Below are positions 8,911 through 18,427 of a stretch of 64,000 bases of DNA, piece after piece (position 1 is the stretch's first letter; the number at the start of each line of letters is the position of its first letter). This stretch comes from Pseudomonas iridis (GTDB lineage: Bacteria > Pseudomonadota > Gammaproteobacteria > Pseudomonadales > Pseudomonadaceae): contig NZ_JACXXO010000020.1 in assembly GCF_017980685.1 (NCBI RefSeq), positions 40,347-104,346 on the forward strand, written 5' to 3'. Position numbers and translations under genes: made by a program. The notes under the pieces are model-generated. The model was not told the DNA's origin. It made no database searches and saw only the letters and a list, made by a program, of their open reading frames with translations.

Positions 8911-8978
8911 CTTCGCGAGCAGGCTCGCTCCCACAGGGTGAACGCATTTCAAATGTGGGAGCGAGCCTGCTCGCGAAG
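8911..8978. repeat. Perfect REP inverted repeat
   Basis: A 25-bp perfect inverted repeat: the left arm (8911-8935) begins CTTCGCGAGCAGGCTCGCTC, the right arm (8954-8978) is its exact complement, and the loop is 18 bp. It may also act as a barrier or attenuator between the araC-type gene and the acyl-CoA operon. Confidence 0.85.
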
Positions 8979-9129
8979 GCGGCAATCCTGGCGGCACATT
9001 TCTTGAACCCTGGCCAAACCAGTCAGCCACTTTGATGGCTTTGACCATTGCCCCAAGCCCCTTACAGCGCGACTATCCCTCTGTTGTTTACGGTTCCCAG
9101 CCTAATAAAAACACAGAGGGATTCTGGCA

Positions 9130-10794
9130 ATGCGCGACTACTTGTCTGCCACCGAACAGTTCAACTATCAGCACACTGTGGATGCCGCACTCAGCGGCTC
9201 GCTTGAGGCGCTCAACGCCTGCGTCGAATGTTGCGACCGCCATGCATTGCCGGGGCGCATCGCGCTGTTCTGGGAAGGCCGCGACGGCGCCAGCGCGACG
9301 TACACCTTCAGCGACTTGCAGGACAAAGCCGCGCGATTCGCCAATTTCCTCCTCGCCCAAGGCGTGCGCAAGGGTGACAAGGTCGCCGGCCTGCTGCCAC
9401 GCAATATCGAATTGCTCATCACCGTTTTCGCCACCTGGCGTATCGGCGCGGTCTATCAACCGCTGTTCACCGCGTTCGGGCCCAAGGCCCTCGAACATCG
9501 ACTGAACAGCTCCGGCGCCAAAGTCGTGGTGACCGACGCCGTCAACCGGCCGAAACTCGCTGAAGTTGCCGACTGCCCGACGCTGGTCACGGTCGGCGGC
9601 GCCAAGGGCCAGGGCATTGTCCGTGGCGATTTCAGTTTCTGGGCTGAACTGGCCAATTATTCCAACGTCTGCGAACCCGTGCTGCTGAGCGGCGAAGACC
9701 CGTTCCTGCTGATGTTTACCTCGGGCACCACCGGCCCGGCGAAAGCCCTGTCGGTACCGCTCAAGGCGATCGTCGCGTTCCAGAGTTACACCCGTGATGC
9801 GGTGGATCTGCGCCCGGAAGATGCATTCTGGAACGTCGCCGATCCGGGTTGGGCCTATGGCATCTATTTCGGCGTCACCGGCCCGTTGGCAATGGGGCAT
9901 CCGATCACGTTCTACGATGGCCCGTTCACCCTCGAAAGCACCTGCCGGGTGATCAACAAGTATGGGATCACCAACCTCACCGGTTCGCCGACGGCCTATC
10001 GTCTGCTGATTGCCGGCGGTGACGAGTTCGCCAGGTCAATCAAGGGCAAGCTGCGGATCGTCAGCAGCGCGGGCGAACCGCTGAACCCGGAAGTGATCCG
10101 CTGGTTCGCTGACAACCTTGATGTGGTCATCCACGACCATTACGGCCAGACCGAACTGGGCATGGTGCTGTGTAACCACCACGGCCTCGACCATGCAGTT
10201 CACGCTGGCGCCGCCGGTTTCGCCTCGCCGGGTCATCGCATTGTGGTGCTCGACGAGCAGCATAAGGAACTGGGCGTCGGCCAGCCAGGCATCCTCGCCA
10301 TCGACCGTGCCAACTCGCCGATGTGCTGGTTTGGCGGCTATGAAGGCGCACCGACCAAAGCCTTCGTCGGCGATTACTACCTGAGTGGCGACACGGTGGA
10401 GTTGAACCCGGATGGCAGCATCAGTTTCGTCGGCCGCAGCGACGACGTGATTACCACATCTGGCTACCGCGTCGGCCCATTCGACGTCGAAAGCGCATTG
10501 ATCGAGCATCCGGCCGTGGTCGAGGCCGCGGTGGTCGGCAAACCCGATCCGGAGCGCACCGAACTGGTCAAAGCCTTCGTGGTGCTCAGCGCGCAATACC
10601 GCGCGGCACCAGAGTTGGCCGAAGAACTTCGCCAGCACGTACGAAAACGTCTGGCCGCCCATTCGTACCCGCGTGAAATCGAATTTGTCAGCGAATTGCC
10701 CAAGACCCCGAGCGGCAAATTGCAGCGCTTTATCTTGCGCAACCAGGAAATCGCCAAGGCTCAAGAGGCCGCGGCGCACAACGTTTCAGCTTGA
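9130..10794 (+). CDS. AMP-binding acyl-CoA synthetase
   Basis: A 554-residue acid--CoA ligase of the ANL superfamily. The P-loop-like FTSGTTGPAKALSVP lies near residue 195. Motifs HYGQTELGM, YLSGDTVELN and FVGRSDDVITTSGYRVGPFD follow. The C-terminal catalytic lysine segment TPSGKLQRF lies near residue 528. The layout resembles acetyl/propionyl-CoA synthetases more than long-chain ligases. It heads an operon with an SDR, a thiolase, an acyl-CoA dehydrogenase and a hydratase. This order resembles the P. putida cluster around PP_2213-PP_2217, tied to isoleucine and short-chain acid breakdown. The probable substrate is a short or 2-methyl-branched acid (inference). Confidence 0.87.
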   Translation: MRDYLSATEQFNYQHTVDAALSGSLEALNACVECCDRHALPGRIALFWEGRDGASATYTFSDLQDKAARFANFLLAQGVRKGDKVAGLLPRNIELLITVFATWRIGAVYQPLFTAFGPKALEHRLNSSGAKVVVTDAVNRPKLAEVADCPTLVTVGGAKGQGIVRGDFSFWAELANYSNVCEPVLLSGEDPFLLMFTSGTTGPAKALSVPLKAIVAFQSYTRDAVDLRPEDAFWNVADPGWAYGIYFGVTGPLAMGHPITFYDGPFTLESTCRVINKYGITNLTGSPTAYRLLIAGGDEFARSIKGKLRIVSSAGEPLNPEVIRWFADNLDVVIHDHYGQTELGMVLCNHHGLDHAVHAGAAGFASPGHRIVVLDEQHKELGVGQPGILAIDRANSPMCWFGGYEGAPTKAFVGDYYLSGDTVELNPDGSISFVGRSDDVITTSGYRVGPFDVESALIEHPAVVEAAVVGKPDPERTELVKAFVVLSAQYRAAPELAEELRQHVRKRLAAHSYPREIEFVSELPKTPSGKLQRFILRNQEIAKAQEAAAHNVSA

Positions 10795-10810
10795 ATCGAA
10801 GGAAACAGTC

Positions 10811-11572
10811 ATGCAGATCGAGAACAAGGTTTTTATCGTCACTGGCGGCGCTTCCGGCCTGGGTGCAGCCACCGCTGAATTGCTGGTGAATGCCGGCGCC
10901 AAAGTGATGCTGGTGGACATGAACGCCGAAGCGGTTGCCGCGCAGGCCCAACGCCTGGGTGCGCAAAGCGTCGTCGCTGACATCAGTAATGAAGCCGCCG
11001 CCGAAGCCGCCATACACGCGACCGTCACTGCATTCGGCAGCCTGAATGGTCTGGTCAACTGCGCCGGCATCGTCCGTGGCGAGAAGATCCTTGGCAAGAA
11101 CGGCCCGCACGTATTGTCCAGTTTCGCCCAGGTGATCAACGTCAACCTGGTCGGCAGCTTCAACATGTTGCGCCTGGCCGCTGCGGCGATTGCCGAGAGC
11201 GAGGCCAATGCTGATGGCGAGCGCGGCGTGATCATCAACACCGCCTCGGTAGCGGCATTCGACGGCCAGATTGGTCAGGCCGCGTATGCAGCGTCAAAAG
11301 GCGCCATCGCCAGTCTGACCCTGCCGGCCGCCCGTGAACTGGCGCGCTTCGGCATCCGCGTGATGACCATCGCCCCGGGCATTTTTGAAACGCCGATGAT
11401 GGCCGGCATGACCCCGGAAGTCCGCGACTCGCTGGCGGCCGGCGTACCGTTCCCGCCGCGTCTGGGCAAGCCTGCCGAGTACGCCGCGCTGGTTCGGCAT
11501 ATCATCGAAAACAGCATGCTCAACGGTGAGGTGATCCGTCTCGACGGCGCCTTGCGCATGGCCGCCAGGTAA
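10811..11572 (+). CDS. SDR-type 3-hydroxyacyl-CoA dehydrogenase (HSD10-like)
   Basis: A 253-residue NAD-dependent short-chain dehydrogenase. TGGASGLGAATAELL is the cofactor loop, INTASVAAF supplies the catalytic Ser, and YAASK the Tyr-Lys pair. FETPMMAGMTPEVRDSLAAG and the closing NGEVIRLDGALRM match the type II 3-hydroxyacyl-CoA dehydrogenase (HSD17B10) group, which oxidises 2-methyl-3-hydroxybutyryl-CoA. The ATG at 10811 has a GAAGGA ribosome site; the longer open frame overlaps the synthetase gene. It is 16 bp after the synthetase and 12 bp before the thiolase, consistent with the penultimate step of isoleucine degradation. Confidence 0.88.
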   Translation: MQIENKVFIVTGGASGLGAATAELLVNAGAKVMLVDMNAEAVAAQAQRLGAQSVVADISNEAAAEAAIHATVTAFGSLNGLVNCAGIVRGEKILGKNGPHVLSSFAQVINVNLVGSFNMLRLAAAAIAESEANADGERGVIINTASVAAFDGQIGQAAYAASKGAIASLTLPAARELARFGIRVMTIAPGIFETPMMAGMTPEVRDSLAAGVPFPPRLGKPAEYAALVRHIIENSMLNGEVIRLDGALRMAAR

Positions 11573-11584
11573 GGAGGATTTGTC

Positions 11585-12778
11585 ATGACTATTTCCAACG
11601 ATCCGATTGTTATCGTCAGCGCCGTTCGCACCCCGATGGGCGGCTTTCAGGGCGAACTGAAAAGCCTCACCGCGCCGCAACTCGGCGCTGCCGCCATCAA
11701 GGCAGCGGTTGAACGCGCCGGTGTCGCCAGCGATGCGGTCGACGAAGTGCTGTTCGGTTGCGTATTGCCTGCGGGCCTCGGCCAGGCCCCGGCGCGGCAA
11801 GCAGCGCTCGGCGCCGGGCTGGATAAATCGACCCGTTGCACCACCGTCAACAAGATGTGCGGCTCAGGCATGGAAACCACCATCCTGGCCCACGACATGC
11901 TGGTCGCTGGCAGCGCCGATGTGGTGATCGCTGGCGGCATGGAAAGCATGTCCAACTCGCCGTATCTGCTGGATCGTGCCCGCGCCGGTTACCGCATGGG
12001 CCACGGCCGGGTGCTGGATTCGATGTTCCTCGATGGTCTCGAAGACGCGTACGACAAGGGGCGCCTGATGGGTACCTTCGCCGAGGAGTGCGCCGACACC
12101 AATGAATTCAGCCGTGAAGCGCAGGACGCCTTCGCCATCGCCTCGACCACGCGCGCGCAACAGGCGATCAAGGACGGCCGCTTCAAGGACGAAATCGTCC
12201 CGCTGACCGTGACCGTCGGCAAAGAGCAGGTGCTGATCAGCAATGACGAACAGCCGCCGAAAGCCAAACTGGACAAGGTCGCTTCGCTGAAACCGGCGTT
12301 CCGCGAAGGCGGGACGGTGACGGCGGCGAACTCCAGTTCGATTTCTGACGGCGCAGCGGCGCTGGTGCTGATGCGTCAGTCGCAGGCGCAGAAACTTGGT
12401 TTGAAACCGCTGGCGGTCATTCACGGCCACTCGGCGTTCGCTGATACTCCGGGCCTGTTTCCGGTGGCACCGATCGGGGCGATCAACAAACTGGTGAAAA
12501 AGACCGGTTGGTCGCTGGCCGAGGTTGACCTGTTTGAAGTCAACGAAGCATTTGCGGTGGTTGCGATGGCGGCGATGAAGCATCTCGATATCCCGCACGA
12601 GAAGCTGAACATCCACGGCGGTGCTTGTGCGCTGGGCCATCCGATCGGTGCGTCGGGTGCGCGGATTCTGGTGACGTTGCTCTCGGCGTTGCGCCAGAAC
12701 AATCTGAAACGCGGCATCGCGGCCATCTGCATTGGTGGCGGTGAAGCAACGGCCATGGCCGTGGAATGCGTTTACTGA
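11585..12778 (+). CDS. Acetyl-CoA C-acyltransferase (thiolase)
   Basis: A 397-residue thiolase. The acyl-accepting cysteine is Cys92 in NKMCGSGME, NEAFAVVAM holds the usual Asn-Glu motif, and GGACALGHPIGASGAR provides the second active-site Cys and the His. It would cleave 2-methylacetoacetyl-CoA or acetoacetyl-CoA, ending the pathway begun by its operon partners. The ATG at 11585 follows a strong AAGGAGG ribosome site. A REP pair and about 140 bp separate it from the next operon gene. Confidence 0.93.
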   Translation: MTISNDPIVIVSAVRTPMGGFQGELKSLTAPQLGAAAIKAAVERAGVASDAVDEVLFGCVLPAGLGQAPARQAALGAGLDKSTRCTTVNKMCGSGMETTILAHDMLVAGSADVVIAGGMESMSNSPYLLDRARAGYRMGHGRVLDSMFLDGLEDAYDKGRLMGTFAEECADTNEFSREAQDAFAIASTTRAQQAIKDGRFKDEIVPLTVTVGKEQVLISNDEQPPKAKLDKVASLKPAFREGGTVTAANSSSISDGAAALVLMRQSQAQKLGLKPLAVIHGHSAFADTPGLFPVAPIGAINKLVKKTGWSLAEVDLFEVNEAFAVVAMAAMKHLDIPHEKLNIHGGACALGHPIGASGARILVTLLSALRQNNLKRGIAAICIGGGEATAMAVECVY

Positions 12779-12790
12779 AGTTGACACCTG

Positions 12791-12888
12791 ACCCTGTGGG
12801 AGCGGGCTTGCCCGCGATGGCGGTGGGGCAGACAGCCAATATTTTGATTGACACGGCCTCATCGCGGGCAAGCCCGCTCCCACAGGGT
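12791..12888. repeat. REP inverted repeat pair inside the acyl-CoA operon
   Basis: CCCTGTGGGAGCGGGCTTGC and GCAAGCCCGCTCCCACAGGG form long arms across about 40 bp. The pair sits between the thiolase and the acyl-CoA dehydrogenase gene, where it may dampen read-through or protect the upstream mRNA. Confidence 0.8.
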
Positions 12889-12920
12889 TTTGCGTAGCAA
12901 ACCGGATTTAAGGACTCACC

Positions 12921-14048
12921 ATGATCCCCAACGAAGACCAACAACAGATCCGCGACATGGCCCGGCAGTTTGCCGAGGAACGGTTGAAACCGTTTGCCGC
13001 CGAGTGGGATCGCGAGCACCGCTTTCCCAAGGAAGCCATTGGCGAGATGGCCGAGCTGGGCTTTTTCGGCATGCTCGTGCCGGAGCAGTGGGGCGGTTGC
13101 GACACCGGTTACCTGGCCTACGCCATGGCGCTGGAAGAAATCGCCGCCGGCGACGGTGCCTGCTCGACGATCATGAGCGTGCACAACTCGGTCGGCTGCG
13201 TGCCGATCCTCAAGTTCGGCAACGACGATCAACGCGAGCGTTTTCTCAAGCCGTTGGCCAGCGGCGCCATGCTCGGGGCTTTTGCGCTGACCGAACCGCA
13301 GGCCGGTTCCGACGCCAGCAGCCTGAAGACCCGCGCACGTCTGGAAGGCGATCATTACGTGCTGAACGGCTGCAAACAGTTCATCACCTCCGGGCAAAAC
13401 GCCGGGATCGTGATCGTCTTTGCGGTGACCGATCCAGGTGCCGGCAAGCGCGGGATCAGCGCGTTTATCGTGCCGACCGACTCGCCGGGCTACAAAGTTG
13501 CCCGCGTCGAAGACAAGCTCGGCCAGCACGCCTCGGACACTTGCCAGATTCTCTTCGAAGACGTCAAAGTGCCGGTCTCCAACCGGTTGGGTGAGGAGGG
13601 CGAAGGTTACAAAATCGCCTTGGCCAACCTCGAAGGTGGCCGCGTCGGTATCGCCTCGCAATCGGTGGGCATGGCCCGTGCAGCATTCGAAGCGGCGCGC
13701 GATTACGCCCGTGACCGTGACACCTTTGGCAAGCCGATCATCGAGCATCAGGCGGTTGCTTTCCGTCTTGCCGACATGGCGACGCAAATCGCCGTCGCCC
13801 GGCAAATGGTGCATTACGCCGCGGCGCTGCGTGACAGCGGTCAACCGGCGCTGGTCGAAGCGTCCATGGCCAAACTGTTCGCCTCGGAGATGGCCGAGAA
13901 AGTCTGCTCGATGGCTTTGCAGACGCTCGGCGGTTACGGTTATCTCAACGATTTCCCGCTGGAGCGCATCTACCGCGACGTGCGCGTCTGCCAGATCTAC
14001 GAAGGCACCAGCGATATTCAGCGCATGGTTATTTCGCGCAATCTTTGA
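12921..14048 (+). CDS. Acyl-CoA dehydrogenase (short/branched-chain type)
   Basis: A 375-residue FAD enzyme that introduces the alpha-beta double bond into an acyl-CoA. Family marks in order: ALTEPQAGSDASSLKT (FAD-binding segment), QFITSGQNAGIVIVFAVTD, FGKPIIEHQAVAFRLADM, and the C-terminal QIYEGTSDIQRMVISR, whose Glu near residue 361 is the usual catalytic base of short-chain dehydrogenases. It is followed 15 bp later by an enoyl-CoA hydratase. By context it is a 2-methylbutanoyl-CoA or butyryl-CoA dehydrogenase. Confidence 0.92.
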   Translation: MIPNEDQQQIRDMARQFAEERLKPFAAEWDREHRFPKEAIGEMAELGFFGMLVPEQWGGCDTGYLAYAMALEEIAAGDGACSTIMSVHNSVGCVPILKFGNDDQRERFLKPLASGAMLGAFALTEPQAGSDASSLKTRARLEGDHYVLNGCKQFITSGQNAGIVIVFAVTDPGAGKRGISAFIVPTDSPGYKVARVEDKLGQHASDTCQILFEDVKVPVSNRLGEEGEGYKIALANLEGGRVGIASQSVGMARAAFEAARDYARDRDTFGKPIIEHQAVAFRLADMATQIAVARQMVHYAAALRDSGQPALVEASMAKLFASEMAEKVCSMALQTLGGYGYLNDFPLERIYRDVRVCQIYEGTSDIQRMVISRNL

Positions 14049-14063
14049 CCAGGAATTTTATCC

Positions 14064-14837
14064 ATGACTTACGAAACGATTCTGCTGGAAAACCACGGCC
14101 GTGTTGGCTTGATCACTCTCAACCGGCCGCAGGCGCTCAACGCGCTGAACGCGCAACTGGTCAGCGAAGTGAACCAGGCACTTGATGCGCTGGAAGCGGA
14201 TGGCAACATCGGTTGCATCGTTATCACCGGCTCGAAAAAGGCTTTCGCTGCCGGTGCCGACATCAAGGAAATGGCCGAGCTGACCTATCCGCAGATTTAT
14301 ATGGACGACCTGTTCAGCGACAGTGATCGCGTGGCCAACCGCCGCAAGCCGATCATCGCCGCCGTTAATGGCTTTGCTCTCGGCGGTGGCTGTGAGCTGG
14401 CGTTGATGTGCGACTTTATCCTGGCCGGCGACAACGCCAAATTCGGTCAGCCGGAAATCAACCTCGGCGTGCTGCCGGGTATGGGCGGCACACAACGTCT
14501 GACTCGCGCCGTGGGCAAAGCCAAAGCCATGGAAATGTGCCTGAGCGGGCGTTTAATCGACGCGGTTGAGGCTGAACGTTGCGGCATCGTCGCGCGGATC
14601 GTGCCGAGTGATGAATTGCTCGATGAAGCGCTGAAAGTGGCAGCAGTGATCGCCAGTAAATCGCTGCCGATTGCGATGATGGTCAAGGAAAGTGTGAACC
14701 GTGCGTTTGAGGTCAATTTGACGGAGGGTGTGCGGTTTGAGCGCCGGGTGTTCCATGCGGCGTTTGCGACGCAGGATCAGAAGGAAGGGATGGCGGCGTT
14801 TGTGGCCAAGCGGACGCCTGAGTTCAAGGGTAAGTAA
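14064..14837 (+). CDS. Enoyl-CoA hydratase
   Basis: A 257-residue crotonase. The oxyanion hole segment AFAAGADIKEMAELTY is present. Both catalytic glutamates are seen, in GGGCELALMCDF and FGQPEINLG, as in rat mitochondrial hydratase. VLPGMGGTQRL completes the signature. It would hydrate tiglyl-CoA or crotonyl-CoA made by the preceding dehydrogenase. It is the last gene of the rightward operon, followed by an intergenic repeat region. Confidence 0.93.
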   Translation: MTYETILLENHGRVGLITLNRPQALNALNAQLVSEVNQALDALEADGNIGCIVITGSKKAFAAGADIKEMAELTYPQIYMDDLFSDSDRVANRRKPIIAAVNGFALGGGCELALMCDFILAGDNAKFGQPEINLGVLPGMGGTQRLTRAVGKAKAMEMCLSGRLIDAVEAERCGIVARIVPSDELLDEALKVAAVIASKSLPIAMMVKESVNRAFEVNLTEGVRFERRVFHAAFATQDQKEGMAAFVAKRTPEFKGK

Positions 14838-15126
14838 TTCGGTTGACAGCGAAAGAGCCCCTCACCCTAACCCTCTCCCGGAGGGAGAGGGGACTGACCG
14901 AGTTCTTTGTGAGCGATACATCGACCTGAGCCACCAAGGCGAGCTTAGGTTTGAGAAGCCAGCAAATCGCTTATTGGCAAACGCATCGGCCTTTCAGGCC
15001 GCCACAAGTGTCCCGTAGCATTCATCGTCAACTCGGTCTTTCAGGTCGATGTATAACGCGAGATACCTCGGTCGGCCCCCTCTCCCTCTGGGAGAGGGCT
15101 GGGGTGAGGGAAAGAGGGCCATCACG
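14838..15126. repeat. Intergenic inverted repeat (CCCTCTCCC/GGGAGAGGG type)
   Basis: CCCTCACCCTAACCCTCTCC (from about 14860) and GGGAGAGGGCTGGGGTGAGG (to about 15110) are complementary words about 190 bp apart, in the gap between convergent hydratase and dehydrogenase genes. A local CTCTCCCGGAGGGAGAG hairpin and a CCCTCTGGGAGAGGG hairpin sit at each end. No credible coding sequence is seen between them. Confidence 0.65.
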
Positions 15127-16278
15127 CTACAACTGGTAGTTCTTCAATTCCCGAGCAATCACCATCCGCTGAATCTCGCTCGAGCCTTCATAAATCTGGG
15201 TAATCCGCGCATCGCGGTAATACTTCTCGACCGGATAATCTTCCAGATACCCATACCCACCATGAATCTGAATCGCCGACGAGCAAACCTTCTCGGCCAT
15301 CTCGGACGCAAACAGCTTGGCCTGTGAGGCCTCTGACAAACACGGTTTGCCCGCCGTGCGCAGACGCGCCGCATGCAAAATCATCAACCGCGCCGCGTTC
15401 AATTGCATGTGCATGTCGGCCAGCAGATTGGCGATGCTTTGGTGTTCGTTGATCGGCTTGCCGAACTGCACCCGATCCCGCGAATAAGCCAGCGCCGCTT
15501 CGAACGCCGCGCGGGCAATCCCCAACGCTTGCGCGGCGATGCCGATGCGTCCGCCCTCAAGGTTGGACAGGGCAATCGCCAGACCTTTGCCGCGCTCGCC
15601 AAGCAGATTGGCCTCGGGAATGCTGCAGTTGTTCAGCGTCACCGCACAGGTGTCGGAAGCGCGGATGCCCATTTTGTGTTCGGTGCGATCGACGATGAAG
15701 CCCGGTGTATCGGTGGGCACCAGAAACGCCGAAATGCCTTTCTTGCCCAGATCCGGGTCGGTCACCGCAAACACGATCGCCAGTTTCGCCCGTTTGCCAT
15801 TGCTGACAAATTGCTTGGCGCCGTTGATCACCCACTGGCCATCGCGCAGCTCGGCGCGAGTGCGCAGGTTGTGCGCTTCGGAACCGGCCTGCGGTTCGGT
15901 CAGGCAGAAGCAGCCGATCACCGCGCCGCTGGCCAGATCCGTCAGCCAGGTCTGTTTCTGCTCGTCGCTGCCGTAGTTCATCACCGGGCCGCAACCCACC
16001 GAGTTGTGGATGCTCATGAACGCGCCAGTGGCGCCATCGCCGGCGGAAATTTCTTCCACGGCCAGCGCATAAGCGACGTAGTCGACGTAGGTCCCGCCCC
16101 ATTCCTCAGGCACGACCATGCCCAGCAGACCCAACTCGCCCATCTTCGCCACGAGGGCGTCGTCGATCCAGCCAGCCTTTTCCCAGGCTTGCGCATGAGG
16201 CGCGATTTCGCCGCGGGCAAAGTCCCGGGCCATGTCGCGGATCATCACTTGTTCTTCAGTCAGTTCGAGATCGTGCAT
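15127..16278 (-). CDS. Acyl-CoA dehydrogenase (isobutyryl-CoA type by context)
   Basis: A 383-residue acyl-CoA dehydrogenase. CLTEPQAGSEAHNLRTRAEL, KQFVSNGKRAKLAIVFAVTD, FGKPINEHQSIANLLADMHM and QIYEGSSEIQRMVIAREL follow the family order, with the late catalytic Glu kept. It is on the opposite strand from the neighbouring operon and forms a unit with the 3-hydroxyisobutyryl-CoA hydrolase gene only 3 bp upstream. That pairing fits valine breakdown, where isobutyryl-CoA is oxidised to methacrylyl-CoA. Confidence 0.92.
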   Translation of the reverse strand: MHDLELTEEQVMIRDMARDFARGEIAPHAQAWEKAGWIDDALVAKMGELGLLGMVVPEEWGGTYVDYVAYALAVEEISAGDGATGAFMSIHNSVGCGPVMNYGSDEQKQTWLTDLASGAVIGCFCLTEPQAGSEAHNLRTRAELRDGQWVINGAKQFVSNGKRAKLAIVFAVTDPDLGKKGISAFLVPTDTPGFIVDRTEHKMGIRASDTCAVTLNNCSIPEANLLGERGKGLAIALSNLEGGRIGIAAQALGIARAAFEAALAYSRDRVQFGKPINEHQSIANLLADMHMQLNAARLMILHAARLRTAGKPCLSEASQAKLFASEMAEKVCSSAIQIHGGYGYLEDYPVEKYYRDARITQIYEGSSEIQRMVIARELKNYQL

Positions 16279-16281
16279 GGC

Positions 16282-17388
16282 TCAGCTCCCGCTCTCAGCA
16301 AAACCGTGGAAGAAACTCGCCACATGCGCAGCGTCCAGCGCGGCGAGGTTCGGCGGGTTCCAGCGAGGTGTCTTGTCTTTGTCGATCAGCAGGGCGCGCA
16401 CGCCTTCGATCAGGTCACCGCGGGCGAACCACTGACGATCCAGATGCAGTTCGAGGGCGAAGCACTGTTCCAGGCTCAAGTGCCGGCCACGACGGAGCAT
16501 TTCCAGCGTAACGGCCATGGCCAGCGGCGAGCGGGTTTCCAGCAGATCAGCCGTGGTGGTCGCCCATTCATGGCTGTTGGCAACGGTGACGGCGCGCAGT
16601 TGCTCGACCATGCTTGGCACGTCCGGCAGCGCGAAGAAGTGGTCGATGGCCGGACGCAAGGCTTCGAGTGGCGCATCGGGCAGGGTTTGTACGGCGTGTT
16701 TGGCCAACAGGTTTTGCAGCGACTTGAGCGGTGTGTCCTGCCATTCCATCTGATCGAGTTTTTCATCGAGGATGGCCAGTTTGCTGCTGTCCAGATACCA
16801 GTCGGCGAGCCCGCAATACAACGCATCGGCAGCGCGGATCTGCACGCCGCTGACCCCCAGGTATATCCCCAGCTCGCCGGGAATGCGCGGCAGGAAATAG
16901 CTGCCACCGACGTCCGGGAAATAACCGATGGCCACTTCCGGCATCGCCAGTCGGCTCTTCTCGGTGACCACGCGCAGATCGGCGCCTTGCACCAGACCCA
17001 TACCGCCACCGAGGACGAATCCGTCCATCAGCGCCAGCACCGGTTTGCGGTAGTGGTGAATCGTCAGGTCGAGGGCGTATTCCTCGACGAAAAAATCTTC
17101 GTGCAGCGTGTCGCCGCTCTTGTAACTGTCGTAGAGGGAACGAATGTCGCCGCCAGCGCAGAAGGCTTTGTCACCGGCACCGCGCAGGACAACGGCGTGC
17201 ACATCGGCGTCGCTCGCCCAGGCGTCGAGCCGCTGTTGCAGCAGGCGAACCATGTCGAGGGTAATGGCGTTGAGGCCGGTAGGGCGGTTGAGGGTCAGGT
17301 GACCGATGTGGTTGCGAACCTCGGCCAGCACTTCGTTTTGCGTGGCATCCATGGACAGAGTCCGCGGGGATGAAGCCTGAGCAGTCAT
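16282..17388 (-). CDS. 3-hydroxyisobutyryl-CoA hydrolase
   Basis: A 368-residue crotonase-fold thioesterase of valine degradation. It is longer than a plain hydratase. The hydrolase signature is clear: DGFVLGGGMGLVQGADLRVV then SRLAMPEVAIGYFPDVGGSY, matching human HIBCH around its Glu and Asp. The C-terminal extension EQCFALELHLDRQWFARGDL is also HIBCH-like. The ATG at 17388 is preferred over a GTG at 17391 because of the GGGAG site 6 bp before it. It is the first gene of a two-gene unit with the acyl-CoA dehydrogenase. Confidence 0.9.
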   Translation of the reverse strand: MTAQASSPRTLSMDATQNEVLAEVRNHIGHLTLNRPTGLNAITLDMVRLLQQRLDAWASDADVHAVVLRGAGDKAFCAGGDIRSLYDSYKSGDTLHEDFFVEEYALDLTIHHYRKPVLALMDGFVLGGGMGLVQGADLRVVTEKSRLAMPEVAIGYFPDVGGSYFLPRIPGELGIYLGVSGVQIRAADALYCGLADWYLDSSKLAILDEKLDQMEWQDTPLKSLQNLLAKHAVQTLPDAPLEALRPAIDHFFALPDVPSMVEQLRAVTVANSHEWATTTADLLETRSPLAMAVTLEMLRRGRHLSLEQCFALELHLDRQWFARGDLIEGVRALLIDKDKTPRWNPPNLAALDAAHVASFFHGFAESGS

Positions 17389-17535
17389 CACTAACTCCCT
17401 GCTTTTATTGTCTTTATTCGAGAAGCTCGCGCGCGAGCGTTAACGGATCGTAACAGTGCAAATTTGCCCTGTACAACGAGGATATCTGCAGGGGCTGTGT
17501 GCATTTTTACATCAGGTGATGGAATGCAATGACAG

Positions 17536-17563
17536 TGTAGGAGCCTTCGGCAGCGCCTACACA
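17536..17563. repeat. Short REP-like hairpin
   Basis: GTGTAGG and CCTACAC arms surround AGCCTTCGGCAGCG. It is a single-unit version of the CTTCGGCAGC repeat, between the divergent hydrolase promoter and the end of the HPP gene. Confidence 0.6.
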
Positions 17564-17576
17564 GAAGTGTGGGGAT

Positions 17577-18272
17577 TCAGGACGGGCGGGTGAAAACTTC
17601 ACCAATGCTGCGCCGTTTGGCATGCAGTTCACTGGCGTGGATCAATTGCTCCAGGTCTTCAGGCGTGATGTCGATGAACGCCTCCATGTCGGCCAGCGCC
17701 AGTTTCAGGTCTTCAGCAGTAATCGCCTGACTGTCGACCGGGGCAACCACGGGGGCGGGTTCGGCGGGGCGTTTCGGGTAACGAATGCGCGTCAGGTTGT
17801 TGTAGGCCAAGGCGCTGGCCAACATGCACGCAGCCCCCAGCATCACTGGCTCCATGGCTTTCCAGTCCATGGCGATAGTCGCTGGGTCGGCCAGCACCAG
17901 CGTCAACGCCAACGCGCCGGCCGGTGGGTGCAGGCAACGCAACCAGCACATCAGAATCAACGCGATGCCCGCCGCCAGACACGCGCTGCCGAGTGTTCGG
18001 CCGAGCACATGGGCGACCAGCAAGGCCACGACACCGGCACACAGATAGCCGCCCAGAATCGACCAGGGCTGGGCGAGGGCGCCGGACGATACGGCGAACA
18101 GCAACACCGCTGAGGCGCCCAACGGGCCGATCAGGTGATAAGCGACTTCATGACCAAATACCTGGGCACACAACCACACGCTGAACAGCGTGCCCAGTGC
18201 CATGCCGATAGCGGCGCGGCTCCATTCGGTGGGGCGAGTGTTGATGGCAGCGGGCAACCAGCGAGCGAGCAT
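17577..18272 (-). CDS. HPP family membrane protein
   Basis: A 231-residue integral membrane protein. The family motif HPPAGA is present in CWLRCLHPPAGALALTLVL. Four or more hydrophobic spans are visible between residues 15 and 145, followed by a soluble acidic tail (AITAEDLKLALADMEAFIDI). The ATG at 18272 is chosen, with AAGGA about 10 bp upstream; the longer open frame has no membrane-protein character. The role of HPP proteins is poorly known; some are linked to nitrite transport in other organisms. It stands alone here. Confidence 0.8.
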   Translation of the reverse strand: MLARWLPAAINTRPTEWSRAAIGMALGTLFSVWLCAQVFGHEVAYHLIGPLGASAVLLFAVSSGALAQPWSILGGYLCAGVVALLVAHVLGRTLGSACLAAGIALILMCWLRCLHPPAGALALTLVLADPATIAMDWKAMEPVMLGAACMLASALAYNNLTRIRYPKRPAEPAPVVAPVDSQAITAEDLKLALADMEAFIDITPEDLEQLIHASELHAKRRSIGEVFTRPS

Positions 18273-18427
18273 GTAAAACCGATCCTTGCAAAAATCCGGG
18301 CAAAAAAAAGGACTTGTCCGGCAAATCCGGAAAGCCCTCGAAGTGTTCCAACATTGGGGGAGGAACGCGCACAGTGTGCCGATCAATCTCGATGCTGACA
18401 AATTCATATTAATGCAGTTTGAGTGCA

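Noticed and set aside
7684..12888. Repeated GTGGGAGC words considered as a CRISPR-like array
   Set aside because: They are paired inverted repeats scattered between genes with no regular spacers, typical of REP elements.
15373..17373. A 666-codon plus-strand open frame
   Set aside because: It lies entirely opposite the acyl-CoA dehydrogenase and 3-hydroxyisobutyryl-CoA hydrolase genes and has no domain signature; it is a high-GC antisense shadow.
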